From Phenylobacterium sp. SCN 70-31 (GTDB lineage Bacteria > Pseudomonadota > Alphaproteobacteria > Caulobacterales > Caulobacteraceae): a DNA stretch of 37,896 nucleotides. The stretch spans positions 1 through 37,896 of the forward strand of contig NZ_MEEX01000002.1 in NCBI RefSeq assembly GCF_001724605.1, read 5' to 3'. This document shows positions 1 through 7,362 of this stretch, one piece after another; positions within the stretch are counted from its first letter, which is position 1; every line of letters begins with the position of its first letter. Both the position numbers and the translations under genes were made by a program. The notes beneath the pieces are model-generated. The model ran no database searches, was not told the origin of the DNA, and saw only the letters and a program-made list of their open reading frames with translations.

Positions 1-126
1 TGACCGCGGCTTCCTCCCCTGAAGGCTTCCGAACGCCGGCCCCAGGCCAGGCCCACCTCGCGTGAGGGCCGGCATCCGAAACCCTCAACATGAGCGGACC
101 TTGGCGCTGTTCCGGAGAGCGGACCT

Positions 127-1032
127 TCAGGTGGATGATCGGGCCTTGTCGGCGCGCAGCCTCTTGATGATGGCCGCGCCAACGGTGTCGGGCGCCTCAA
201 GGTGCAGAAAGTGGCCGACTCCGGGCAACACGGAAATCTCTCGTTCGGCCTGGAAGACCTCGGGCGGCAAGGCGCGCTGGAAAAGTTCGGCGGCGACGCA
301 GCCGTCGCGGGCGCCAGCCAAGCCCAGGGTCGGTACCGGGATCGGCGCGGCGAGCAGGGCGGCGGCTTCGGACCATCGCGGGTGCTCCGTATCGAACGCG
401 CGACGGTAGTAGCTAAGCGCACTACGCGCGACCTCAGGGTCGGCGAAGGCGGCGGTCATAGCGGCAATGACCTCTGCGTCCGGCGTCCAGCCCGGCGACC
501 AGCGACGCCAGAAATGGTCCAGCAGGCCTGAGCCAGCGATGAGCACCTCCGGCAGGTCCGGCCGCTGGAGCAGGAAGATGTACCAGGACCGTTCGAGCTG
601 CTCGAGATCGGTGGGCAGAAGCGCGGCGAAGGCGGCTGGGTGAGCCACGGCAAGCACGGTGAGTGAAGCTACGCGGTGTGGGGCCTTGGCGGCGGCGAGC
701 TGAACAAGGCTGGAGCCCCAGTCGTGGCCGATCAGGTGCGCGCGTTCGGCGTCCAGGGCGTCCAGCCAACCAAGGACGTCGTCGATGAGGCTGGCGAGGC
801 CGAAGTCGCCGTCCGGCGACATCGAGCTTGCCTCGTAACCTCGGCAGGTGACGGCAACCGCGCGATAGCCGGCGCGGGCCAGTTCCGGCGCGAGGTAGCG
901 CCACGTCGCCGGCGTGTCGGGGAAGCCGTGCACGAGCAGCACCAGCGGCCCCTCGCCTATCTCGTAGGCCGTGAACGCGAGCGCGCCGACCTGCAGCGTC
1001 CGCCGCGTCGCGCCCGGAATCAGGTCTCCCAC
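127..1032 (-). CDS. alpha/beta hydrolase, epoxide hydrolase-like
   Basis: A protein of about 301 residues with the alpha/beta-hydrolase fold. An HGFPD oxyanion-type motif lies near the N-terminus, GHDWGS follows with Asp at the nucleophile position, and GVGHFLHLEAP near the C-terminus supplies the likely catalytic His. Asp in GHDWG is typical of epoxide hydrolases and haloalkane dehalogenases, so hydrolysis of an epoxide or C-halogen bond is more likely than ester cleavage; the substrate is unknown. The frame stays open to 1134, but that stretch is the antisense-frame tail of the upstream dehydrogenase. The GTG at 1032, overlapping that gene's stop by 13 nt, gives the expected family N-terminus. 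It is the last gene of a four-gene minus-strand operon starting at 3459 and has no signal peptide. Confidence 0.85.
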   Translation of the reverse strand: MGDLIPGATRRTLQVGALAFTAYEIGEGPLVLLVHGFPDTPATWRYLAPELARAGYRAVAVTCRGYEASSMSPDGDFGLASLIDDVLGWLDALDAERAHLIGHDWGSSLVQLAAAKAPHRVASLTVLAVAHPAAFAALLPTDLEQLERSWYIFLLQRPDLPEVLIAGSGLLDHFWRRWSPGWTPDAEVIAAMTAAFADPEVARSALSYYRRAFDTEHPRWSEAAALLAAPIPVPTLGLAGARDGCVAAELFQRALPPEVFQAEREISVLPGVGHFLHLEAPDTVGAAIIKRLRADKARSST

Positions 1033-2066
1033 GGGCGGACCAGGATCTTGGCGTGCCGCTCGGGATCGCTGAGGTCGGCGAAGGCTTGGGTGATGCCCTC
1101 CAGCCCCACCGAGCCGGTGAGCAGGGGTCGCCAATTCACCCGGCCGGTTCGGATCAGCTCCAGCGCCTCCGCGAACTCCTCGGCGGCGTAGTAGATGACG
1201 AACTGGAGTTTCAGCTCCTTGGTGATGGCCGCCATGGCGGTCAGGCTCTCGTCGCCGACGGCGATGCCGGTGACGAGGATCTGCGCGTCCTTCGGCGCCT
1301 CAAGCACCAGACGGTGCAGCATTCCAGGCGCGCCGGTGTTCTCGAAGATCACCACCGGGCGGCCCGGCGCAGCGTCCAAGGCGCGGGCCACGACGCTCCC
1401 GGTCCGCGCATCCACCACCGCCGTGGCGCCCAGGGTGGCTGCCATATCCCGGCGGGTGGGCGACAGGTCGCCGGCCACGATGGTCTCGAAACCGCGCGCC
1501 CGCAGCACGGCGGCGACCGCCAGGCCGATGGGACCGCAGCCGACGACGACGCAGGCCTCGTCGCCGCGCAGGGCGGCCTTGTTAACGGCGTGAACGGCGA
1601 CGGCGAACGGCTCGACCAGGGCGGCCGCCTCGTCCGGCACCTCGTCGGGCACGGCCAGCAGCAGCGCCTCGGTCAGCTCCATGTACTCGGCGTAGGCGCC
1701 GGGTGTGTCGGGGCGTGAGCCCACCAGCACCGGCGCGCCGCCGCGCACCACGAACGGCATGGACGCGACCCGGTCGCCGGCCCGCAGCGCCTTGGACGTC
1801 TGCGGCCCGAAGTCGACGATCTCGCAGACGAACTCGTGGCCCAGCACGGGGCCTTCGCGCAGCGTGCGCTCCATGCCGGCCGTGTCGGCGCCCAGGGCGC
1901 GCGCGCGTTCGATGATCTCGGGCGCATGGTGGAAGTAGTGCAGGTCGGAGCCGCAGATGCCGCAGGCGCGCACCTTCACCAGAACATTGCCCGGGCCGGG
2001 CCGCGGGATGGGCCGGTCCTCGACCTCGAAGCGGGCGCCCCGCATGACCGCCGCACGCATGGTCAT
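1020..2066 (-). CDS. zinc-type medium-chain alcohol dehydrogenase
   Basis: A 348-residue medium-chain dehydrogenase/reductase. Cys38 in CGICGSD and the GHEF motif near residue 75 match the catalytic-zinc site, and VVVGCGPIGLAVAAV is the Rossmann nucleotide-binding turn. The loop that carries the four structural-zinc cysteines in classical alcohol dehydrogenases has none here (RVASMPFVVRGGAP), so only the catalytic zinc is expected. Likely role: NAD(P)-dependent oxidation of an alcohol or reduction of a carbonyl, cytoplasmic. The ATG at 2066 overlaps the cupin stop as ATGA, suggesting translational coupling. A longer open frame extends to 2483 but is antisense-frame noise over the cupin gene. 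The substrate cannot be assigned. Confidence 0.88.
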   Translation of the reverse strand: MTMRAAVMRGARFEVEDRPIPRPGPGNVLVKVRACGICGSDLHYFHHAPEIIERARALGADTAGMERTLREGPVLGHEFVCEIVDFGPQTSKALRAGDRVASMPFVVRGGAPVLVGSRPDTPGAYAEYMELTEALLLAVPDEVPDEAAALVEPFAVAVHAVNKAALRGDEACVVVGCGPIGLAVAAVLRARGFETIVAGDLSPTRRDMAATLGATAVVDARTGSVVARALDAAPGRPVVIFENTGAPGMLHRLVLEAPKDAQILVTGIAVGDESLTAMAAITKELKLQFVIYYAAEEFAEALELIRTGRVNWRPLLTGSVGLEGITQAFADLSDPERHAKILVRPWET

Positions 2067-2605
2067 GCGCCCACCACGATCAGCTTGGAGCAGTCGAGGT
2101 CCAGCGCCTCGCAGTAGCCGCGGTAGAGGTCGAGGACGGCGCGCGCGTCCAGCACCGAGGTGATCTGCCCCTCGGCATCGAGGTTGATGTTGGCGCCGTA
2201 GATGGCGAACCACGTCACCATGCGGCCCTCCATGTCGGGCGGCGTACAGAGCGTGTGGCGCGAGCCCGCGGGCTCGAAGAGGTACGAGCCTGGCCGGTTC
2301 ACCTCGTCGGGCGTCTCGCGGTAAAACCACGAGCCCTCCAGCGTGACCGCGAAGACGATGCCCGTGTGGTAGTGGGTCGCGACCTGATAGCCGGGCGGCA
2401 GGCAGGTCTTCGAGATCCAAAGCCCCTGGCTGAGGTCGACGTGCAGCAGCTGGATCGCCGAGCCGTCGCCCGCCTCCAGCCACGGCAGGTCGTCGTCGCC
2501 GATGTGCAGCGTGGGCAAGAGGCCGTCGGCGGGCACGATCGGCCGCGCGGCGCGGGCCTGGACGAAGGCGGCGAGGCGCGGGTCGACCGCGGGGGCGTCA
2601 TCCAT
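2063..2605 (-). CDS. cupin-domain protein, 2,4'-dihydroxyacetophenone dioxygenase-like
   Basis: A 180-residue single-domain cupin. His78 and His80 (THYHTG), Glu90 (TLEGSW) and His117 (SRHTL) form the usual 3-His/1-Glu metal site. The stretch around HYHTGIVFAVTLEGSWFY recalls proteins annotated as 2,4'-dihydroxyacetophenone dioxygenase family, which cleave a C-C bond next to a carbonyl; that similarity is recalled, not searched. The chosen ATG gives the normal cupin N-terminus; the open frame extends upstream to 2860 through the neighbouring gene without cupin-like content. It sits 20 nt after the PF10118 gene and overlaps the dehydrogenase start by 4 nt. An alternative is a non-enzymatic or isomerase cupin. 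Confidence 0.85.
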   Translation of the reverse strand: MDDAPAVDPRLAAFVQARAARPIVPADGLLPTLHIGDDDLPWLEAGDGSAIQLLHVDLSQGLWISKTCLPPGYQVATHYHTGIVFAVTLEGSWFYRETPDEVNRPGSYLFEPAGSRHTLCTPPDMEGRMVTWFAIYGANINLDAEGQITSVLDARAVLDLYRGYCEALDLDCSKLIVVGA

Positions 2606-2625
2606 GGGTATTGGCTCCGGGTAGG

Positions 2626-3459
2626 CTATTGGACGCTGGCGGCGCGGGCGGTGAAGTCGGCGCGCGCGGCTTCGAAACCGGGCGGCAGACGCAACTTCGC
2701 GGGGTCGTACCAGGGCATGAAGGTGCCCAGGAGGCGCGGTAGGTAGTCGGCGCGGTAGGCGCGCATTCTCTGCTTGCGGACGGCCGCCCATTCCGGCGTG
2801 TCGTAGCGCGCCATGGTCTCGGGATCGGCCGCGATCATCTCGGCGGCGAAGCGGCGGCACCAGGCGTAGTAGTGGCGCTGGAACCAGAGGCTCATCTTGG
2901 TGCGGTAGGCGTAGTCGCCAACCACCTTCTCATAGACGTCGAAACACACGGTGCGGTGCTCGATCTCCTCCATGATGTGCCAGTACATCAGGCTGCGGAT
3001 CGGCTCCTTCATCCAGCCGAACATGCCGGTCTGGATTTGGGTGCGGGCGCCGGCGCAGGTCATGGACTCGAAGCCCTCGCCGTAGGCCAGGTTGAACTTC
3101 AGCGGCTTCTCGGCCGACCAGGCGGTGAACTCGGCGGCCACCTCCTTTTCCAGCTCGGCGAGGCGCGGGCCCGACGGGTGGATGCGGCGCACGACCTCGT
3201 TCAGGCGCGCGTGCTGGCGGAAGTGTTGCCCCTCCTGGGCGCAGAACCGCTTCATCTCCTCGCGCAGACGCTCGTCGCGGATCTGGGGCATCGCCGCCTG
3301 GATCGTGCGGATCAGGTACGGCTCCAGGTAGGGCAGCATCATCCAGGCGCCGACGAAGAAGTACGACATGCCCGGGTCGCCCTTGATGAACACGAGGTCC
3401 AGGTCGTCCGGAAACTCGAAGTCCATGCGCCGGACCGGAATTGCTTCGACCGCGCTCAC
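2626..3459 (-). CDS. PF10118-type predicted metal-dependent hydrolase (ferritin-like)
   Basis: A 277-residue, mostly helical protein. The two metal-binding-looking motifs are QEGQHFRQH (about residues 75-83) and EEIEHR (about 165-170), the ExxxH-type pairs seen in ferritin-like and PF10118 'predicted metal-dependent hydrolase' proteins. Biochemistry for this family is poor, and a di-iron oxygenase role is as plausible as hydrolysis. It is the first gene of the minus-strand operon PF10118, cupin, dehydrogenase, hydrolase. The start ATG lies 36 nt from the conserved palindrome at 3495-3512, which it shares with the divergent MFS gene. No signal peptide is seen. The family call is moderately firm, the reaction is unknown. 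Confidence 0.8.
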   Translation of the reverse strand: MSAVEAIPVRRMDFEFPDDLDLVFIKGDPGMSYFFVGAWMMLPYLEPYLIRTIQAAMPQIRDERLREEMKRFCAQEGQHFRQHARLNEVVRRIHPSGPRLAELEKEVAAEFTAWSAEKPLKFNLAYGEGFESMTCAGARTQIQTGMFGWMKEPIRSLMYWHIMEEIEHRTVCFDVYEKVVGDYAYRTKMSLWFQRHYYAWCRRFAAEMIAADPETMARYDTPEWAAVRKQRMRAYRADYLPRLLGTFMPWYDPAKLRLPPGFEAARADFTARAASVQ

Positions 3460-3494
3460 ACCCTCGTCCTCCCTCTTCTTACGCCGAGATAAAC

Positions 3495-3512
3495 ACTGAA
3501 CATTTGATTAGT
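3495..3512. promoter_or_regulatory. TetR-type operator candidate, site A
   Basis: An 18-bp imperfect palindrome, ACTGAACA-TT-TGATTAGT, fits the consensus ACTRAACANNTGTTYAGT found in other divergent promoters of this window (6512, 12733, 15172). It lies between the PF10118 gene (start 3459) and the MFS gene (start 3578). A TGTTCAG half-site occurs again at 3540-3546. It is probably bound by the TetR protein encoded at 14404-15027, which is inference. Confidence 0.7.
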
Positions 3513-3577
3513 CTACCTCTCATCTGTATGGTGGCCATATGTTCAGCGTTGGCAAGGCGCGGGCGACGGGAGGGACA

Positions 3578-4867
3578 ATGACTGGCTCGACGCCGACGAT
3601 GACCACACCGCTGGCGGCGGAGGATTCGCGCATAAGCCTGGGCGCCTGGTACGCCATCGCGATCCTGACCGCGGTCTCGTTCTTCAACTACATGGACCGC
3701 ATGGTGCTCGCCGTCCTGCTCGAGCCCATCAAGGCCGAGCTTGCGCTCACCGACGGCCAGTTGGGCCTGCTGTCGGGCCTGGCGTTCGCGGCCTTCTACG
3801 CCACCTTGGGCATTCCCCTAGCCCGCCTCGCCGACCGCTCTTCGCGCGTGCGCCTGCTGGCCGCGTGCCTGGCGCTGTGGAGCGTGATGACGGCCGCCAC
3901 GGGCCTGGCCCGCAGCTTCGGCCAGCTGTTCCTGGCCCGCGTGGGCGTCGGCGTGGGCGAGGCCGGCTGCGTGCCCGCCGCCCACTCGCTGATCGGCGAC
4001 TACCTGCCGCCGGCGCGGCGCGCGCTGGGCATCTCGATCTTCCAGGCCGGCGGGCTGGCGGGGCTGAGCGCGGGCCTCGTGATCACCGGCCTGCTCGCCG
4101 ACCACTTCGGCTGGCGCGCGGCGCTGTGGATCGTGGGGTTGATGGGCACGCCACTGGCGCTAGTCATCCTCTTCACGATGAAGGAGCCGCCCCGGCGCGG
4201 GCATGTGGCCGAGGCGGCCGGCGAGCCTGCCCGCGTGGCTATCGGCGCGCTGCTGCGCCGGCCGGCGCTGCGCCATCTGGTGCTGGCGCTCTCGATCGGC
4301 GCGTTCGGCACCTATGGGCTGACCCAGTGGCTGCCGGCCTTCTTCATCCGCATCCACGGCTTGACGCTCACCCAGATCGGCCTCTTCTCGGGCACGGCCA
4401 GCGGGCTGGGCGGGATCTTCGGCGTGATGCTGGGCGGCTGGCTGGCGATGCGCCTGATCCCGCGCGATCCGCGCTGGGAGCTGTGGCTGCCGGCCATAGC
4501 CTACGGAGGCTCGGCGCCGCTCTACGCCGCGGTGTTCCTGGCGCCGTCGCCGTGGATCGCCATCGGCATCAAGCTGTTCGCCACCTTCCTGGCCGCCTCG
4601 GGCGGGGGCGTGGCGCTGTCGGCCATCCAGTCGTTCGCCGAGCCGCATCGCCGGGCCACAGCGATCTCGCTCACCCTCTTCCTCTCGTCGCTGCTGGGGC
4701 TGGGTCTCGGGCCCTGGCTGGTGGGCGAGGCCAGCGATGCGCTGGCGCCGGCCTTCGGCCGCGAGAGCCTGCGCTACGCGCTCCTGATGTCCACCGGCGC
4801 GCTGGTCTGGGCCGGCCTGCACTTCTTCCTCTCGGCCCGCCGCGCGGTGCGCGACCGCGTCGCCTGA
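3578..4867 (+). CDS. MFS transporter, spinster-like
   Basis: A 429-residue major facilitator with twelve predicted hydrophobic segments. NYMDRM in helix 1 (about 37-42), the motif-A-like LARLADRSSR (81-90) and RVGVGVGEAG (121-130) match the spinster-like MFS branch that often accompanies TonB receptors in catabolic clusters of alphaproteobacteria. It likely moves the substrate or a product across the inner membrane. An upstream ATG at 3539 is possible, but the ATG at 3578 is preceded by GGGAGGG and gives the normal N-terminal length. It is followed after 16 nt by the aldolase-like gene, so both probably form a plus-strand operon controlled from site A. A paralogue lies at 23839-25218. Confidence 0.92.
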   Translation: MTGSTPTMTTPLAAEDSRISLGAWYAIAILTAVSFFNYMDRMVLAVLLEPIKAELALTDGQLGLLSGLAFAAFYATLGIPLARLADRSSRVRLLAACLALWSVMTAATGLARSFGQLFLARVGVGVGEAGCVPAAHSLIGDYLPPARRALGISIFQAGGLAGLSAGLVITGLLADHFGWRAALWIVGLMGTPLALVILFTMKEPPRRGHVAEAAGEPARVAIGALLRRPALRHLVLALSIGAFGTYGLTQWLPAFFIRIHGLTLTQIGLFSGTASGLGGIFGVMLGGWLAMRLIPRDPRWELWLPAIAYGGSAPLYAAVFLAPSPWIAIGIKLFATFLAASGGGVALSAIQSFAEPHRRATAISLTLFLSSLLGLGLGPWLVGEASDALAPAFGRESLRYALLMSTGALVWAGLHFFLSARRAVRDRVA

Positions 4868-4883
4868 TCCGGAGCTCCTCCTC

Positions 4884-5630
4884 ATGGCCTACGACGTTCC
4901 CTTGCAGACCGAGGCCGAGGTCCGACGCGACCTGGCCGCCGTCTACCGCCTGGCCGCCCTCGAAGGCTGGGACGACCTGATCTTCACCCATATCTCGGCG
5001 CGCGCGCCGGGCCCGGAGCACCACTTCCTGATCAACCCGTTCGGCCTGCGGTTCTGCGAGGTGACCGCGTCCAACCTCGTGAAGGTGGGCCTCGACGGCC
5101 AGCCGGTGGAGCCCGGCCCGCACCCGGTGAACCCCGCCGGCTTCGTGATCCACTCGGCGCTGCACATGGCGCGGGAGGACGCGCAGTGCGTGATCCACCT
5201 CCACACGGACGACGGCGTCGCCATCGCGGCCCAGGCCGACGGGCTGCTGCCGCTGTCGCAGCACGCGATGATGGTGGCCGGCGAGGTCGCCTATCACGAC
5301 TACGAGGGCATCGCCTTCGACCTGGACGAGCGCGAGCGGCTGGTCCACGACCTGGGCGACCGCCACCTGATGATGCTGCGCAATCACGGCACGCTGTCGG
5401 TGGGGCCGAGCTGTGCGGCGGCGTGGCTGGCGATCTACTTCCTGGAGCGCGCCTGCACGATGCAGGTCCGCGCGCAGTCGACCGGCGCGCGGCTGATGAC
5501 GCCGAACCAGGGCGTGCCCGAGAAAGTCACCGACCAGTCCCGCTCGCTGTTCGACGGCTCGGCCGGCGCCTTCACGTGGCCGGCGCTGCTGCGGAAGCTG
5601 GACGCGGAATCGCCGGGCTACGCTGGCTAG
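4884..5630 (+). CDS. class II aldolase/adducin-domain protein
   Basis: A 248-residue class II aldolase/adducin fold. The zinc ligands are visible: His105 and His107 in HLHTD and His168 in RNHG. The Glu that acts as general acid/base in L-fuculose-phosphate aldolase would fall in NPAGFVIH (about 83-90), where I see Gly/Phe instead, so true aldolase chemistry is uncertain; decarboxylase-like or lyase roles are alternatives. It follows the MFS gene by 16 nt with a GGAGCTCC-like ribosome site. Its TAG stop overlaps the stop of the convergent PhyH gene in a 4-bp CTAG. Role in the pathway: possible C-C cleavage of a hydroxy-carbonyl intermediate (inference). Confidence 0.85.
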   Translation: MAYDVPLQTEAEVRRDLAAVYRLAALEGWDDLIFTHISARAPGPEHHFLINPFGLRFCEVTASNLVKVGLDGQPVEPGPHPVNPAGFVIHSALHMAREDAQCVIHLHTDDGVAIAAQADGLLPLSQHAMMVAGEVAYHDYEGIAFDLDERERLVHDLGDRHLMMLRNHGTLSVGPSCAAAWLAIYFLERACTMQVRAQSTGARLMTPNQGVPEKVTDQSRSLFDGSAGAFTWPALLRKLDAESPGYAG

Positions 5631-6487
5631 CCCAGCTTCTCCTGCTGCACCGAGAAGATCGAGCTGTACTCGCCCGCGCCCCAGTCCGGCGGCATGGGGC
5701 ACGGCTCGGCGTCGAAGCGCGCGTAGGCGGGCGAGCGGCCGCGCACGATCACATTGGCGAACTTCACCGGGTCCATGATGCGGGTCAGCGGGATCGCGTC
5801 GCAGGGCGCATAGGTGTGGAGCAGCAGCGGCCGCATCCGCGGCGAGGTGTTGGCGCGCGAGCCGTGGACCACGCGGCAGTTGTGGACCGTCACCGTGCCC
5901 CGCGGGCCGCTGAGCCACCGCAGCCGCGCAGGCTCGAGGCGCGCCGCCTCGGCGTCGGAGAGCGCGCCGGTCCAGGCCCCGTCGGCGTCGCGCAGGGTGT
6001 GGAGCGTCTCGCGGTGGCTGCCGGCGTAGACGCCCATGGGCGCCATGTCGGCGTCCACGTCGCAAAGGTAGACTCCGATCGTCAGCGGGCCATAGTTCGA
6101 GTGCGGCCAGAACGGAATGTCCTGATGCCAGCGGATCTCCTCGCCGCCCCCGCCTGATTTGAAGTTCAGCTTCGAGTGGTGGAACCGCACGTCCGGGCCC
6201 AGCAGGTCCTCGGCCAGATCCACGACCGGTCCGCGCAGGCCGAAGTCCTCGAACAGCGGGTCGAACGCCACCGTCTGCGGGATGCGTCGCAGTATCGGAT
6301 GCTCGGCCGAATGGCCCGGACCCAGCAGAATGTCGGCGGTGCTCTCGGTCAGGGCGCGGCTGCGATCGACGAACCGATCCGCGACGGCCGAGAGGCGGTC
6401 CACCCAGTCGTCGGACAGCCACGCTTCCAGGCAGAGATAGCCGTCGCGGGCGTAAGCCGCCCGATCAGAATCCGTGAGCCGATGCAT
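5627..6487 (-). CDS. phytanoyl-CoA dioxygenase (PhyH) family protein
   Basis: A 286-residue Fe(II)/2-oxoglutarate oxygenase of the PhyH family. Iron ligands are His121 and Asp123 (WHQDIPFW) and His208 (VVHGSRANTSP), followed by Arg about ten residues later for 2-oxoglutarate. PhyH enzymes hydroxylate CoA esters or small organic acids and phosphonates, so this may be a hydroxylating entry step. The ATG at 6487 follows GGGTTTCG and gives the canonical N-terminus; the frame is open to 6745 over the divergent crotonase, which is noise. The start is 25 nt from operator site B, shared with the crotonase at 6576. It is convergent with the aldolase-like gene with a CTAG stop-stop overlap. Confidence 0.88.
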   Translation of the reverse strand: MHRLTDSDRAAYARDGYLCLEAWLSDDWVDRLSAVADRFVDRSRALTESTADILLGPGHSAEHPILRRIPQTVAFDPLFEDFGLRGPVVDLAEDLLGPDVRFHHSKLNFKSGGGGEEIRWHQDIPFWPHSNYGPLTIGVYLCDVDADMAPMGVYAGSHRETLHTLRDADGAWTGALSDAEAARLEPARLRWLSGPRGTVTVHNCRVVHGSRANTSPRMRPLLLHTYAPCDAIPLTRIMDPVKFANVIVRGRSPAYARFDAEPCPMPPDWGAGEYSSIFSVQQEKLG

Positions 6488-6511
6488 GACGAAACCCCTG
6501 CGTTCGCGCTC

Positions 6512-6529
6512 ACTAAACATTTGCTCAGT
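6512..6529. promoter_or_regulatory. TetR-type operator candidate, site B
   Basis: ACTAAACA-TT-TGCTCAGT fits the palindrome ACTRAACANNTGTTYAGT. It is placed between the divergent PhyH gene (start 6487) and crotonase gene (start 6576), close enough to overlap either promoter. One right-arm base departs from the consensus. Confidence 0.7.
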
Positions 6530-6575
6530 CTGAAGCCGGCGTCTAGGCTGTTCGTCAAATTTGGGGAGAGACTTG

Positions 6576-7361
6576 GTGTCCTTGATCGAGCTGAACCGTG
6601 AAGGCCATATCGCGACCGTGACCATCAACCGGGCCGAGCGGCGCAACGCCGTCACGCTGGAGATGATGCAGGAGCTGGAGCGGATCAGCCGCGAGTTCCT
6701 GCACGACGAACAGACCCGCGTGGTGATCGTGCGCGCCGAAGGCAAGGACTTCTCGGTCGGCGCGGACCTCTCGAACCCGCCCAGTCAGCGGGCGCAGGCG
6801 TCGTTGCTGATGCGCCGCCGCGGGGCGGAGTTCGGCGCCCAACTCATGCGATCGATGCAGGAGATCCCGCAGCCGACCATCTGTGCGGTGCAGGGCATCG
6901 CCACCGGGGCCGGCGGCTGCATCACCTCGGCCTGCGACTTCCGGATCGGGGCCGACAACGCCCGCATCGGCTATGGCGAGGTGAAGCTGGGCATCAACCT
7001 GATGTGGCATGCCGTGCCGATCTGCGTGCACCTGGTGGGGCCGGCGCGGGCCAAGCAGATGATCATGACCGGCAAGCTGTTCGACGCGGCCACGCTGGAG
7101 CGCTGGGGCTTCCTGGACCAGCTCGTGCCGCTGGCCGACCTAGACGCGGCGGCCCGCGAGATGGCCGAGACCTACGCCGCCCTGCCCCCCAACTCGGTGC
7201 AGATGATCAAGAAGAGCATCAACCACGTGGCGGGCGCTCTGGACCGGGCGGTCATGCACATGGACGCCGACCAGTGGCTGCTCTCCAGCCTGACCGAGGA
7301 CTACAAGGAAGCCGTATCGGCCTTTTTCGAGAAGCGCCCGCCTACGTTCAGCGGCAACTAG
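6576..7361 (+). CDS. enoyl-CoA hydratase/isomerase family protein
   Basis: A 261-residue crotonase. Oxyanion-hole segments are KDFSVGADL (58-66) and ATGAGGCI (109-116). Of the two glutamates used by classical hydratases, the second is present (Glu135 in YGEVKLG), but the first, which follows the GGGC motif, is Ile116. This argues against simple hydration and suggests isomerase, lyase or thioesterase chemistry. I chose GTG 6576 because GGGGAGAG lies 7 nt upstream; TTG at 6561 or 6573 are alternatives. Divergent from PhyH across site B and convergent with the CoA-transferase, with a 1-nt gap between stops. It shares LG-N--W--VP and LVGPARAK with the crotonase at 16415. Confidence 0.9.
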   Translation: MSLIELNREGHIATVTINRAERRNAVTLEMMQELERISREFLHDEQTRVVIVRAEGKDFSVGADLSNPPSQRAQASLLMRRRGAEFGAQLMRSMQEIPQPTICAVQGIATGAGGCITSACDFRIGADNARIGYGEVKLGINLMWHAVPICVHLVGPARAKQMIMTGKLFDAATLERWGFLDQLVPLADLDAAAREMAETYAALPPNSVQMIKKSINHVAGALDRAVMHMDADQWLLSSLTEDYKEAVSAFFEKRPPTFSGN

Positions 7362-7362
7362 A

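Noticed and set aside
3531..3546. A second full TetR palindrome at the MFS start region
   Set aside because: Only the right arm TGTTCAG matches; the left arm GTGGCCA departs too far, so it is noted as a half-site only.
4671..6422. A 583-residue minus-strand open frame over MFS, aldolase and PhyH genes
   Set aside because: Composition is Arg/Gly/Pro shadow and it contradicts three well-supported genes.
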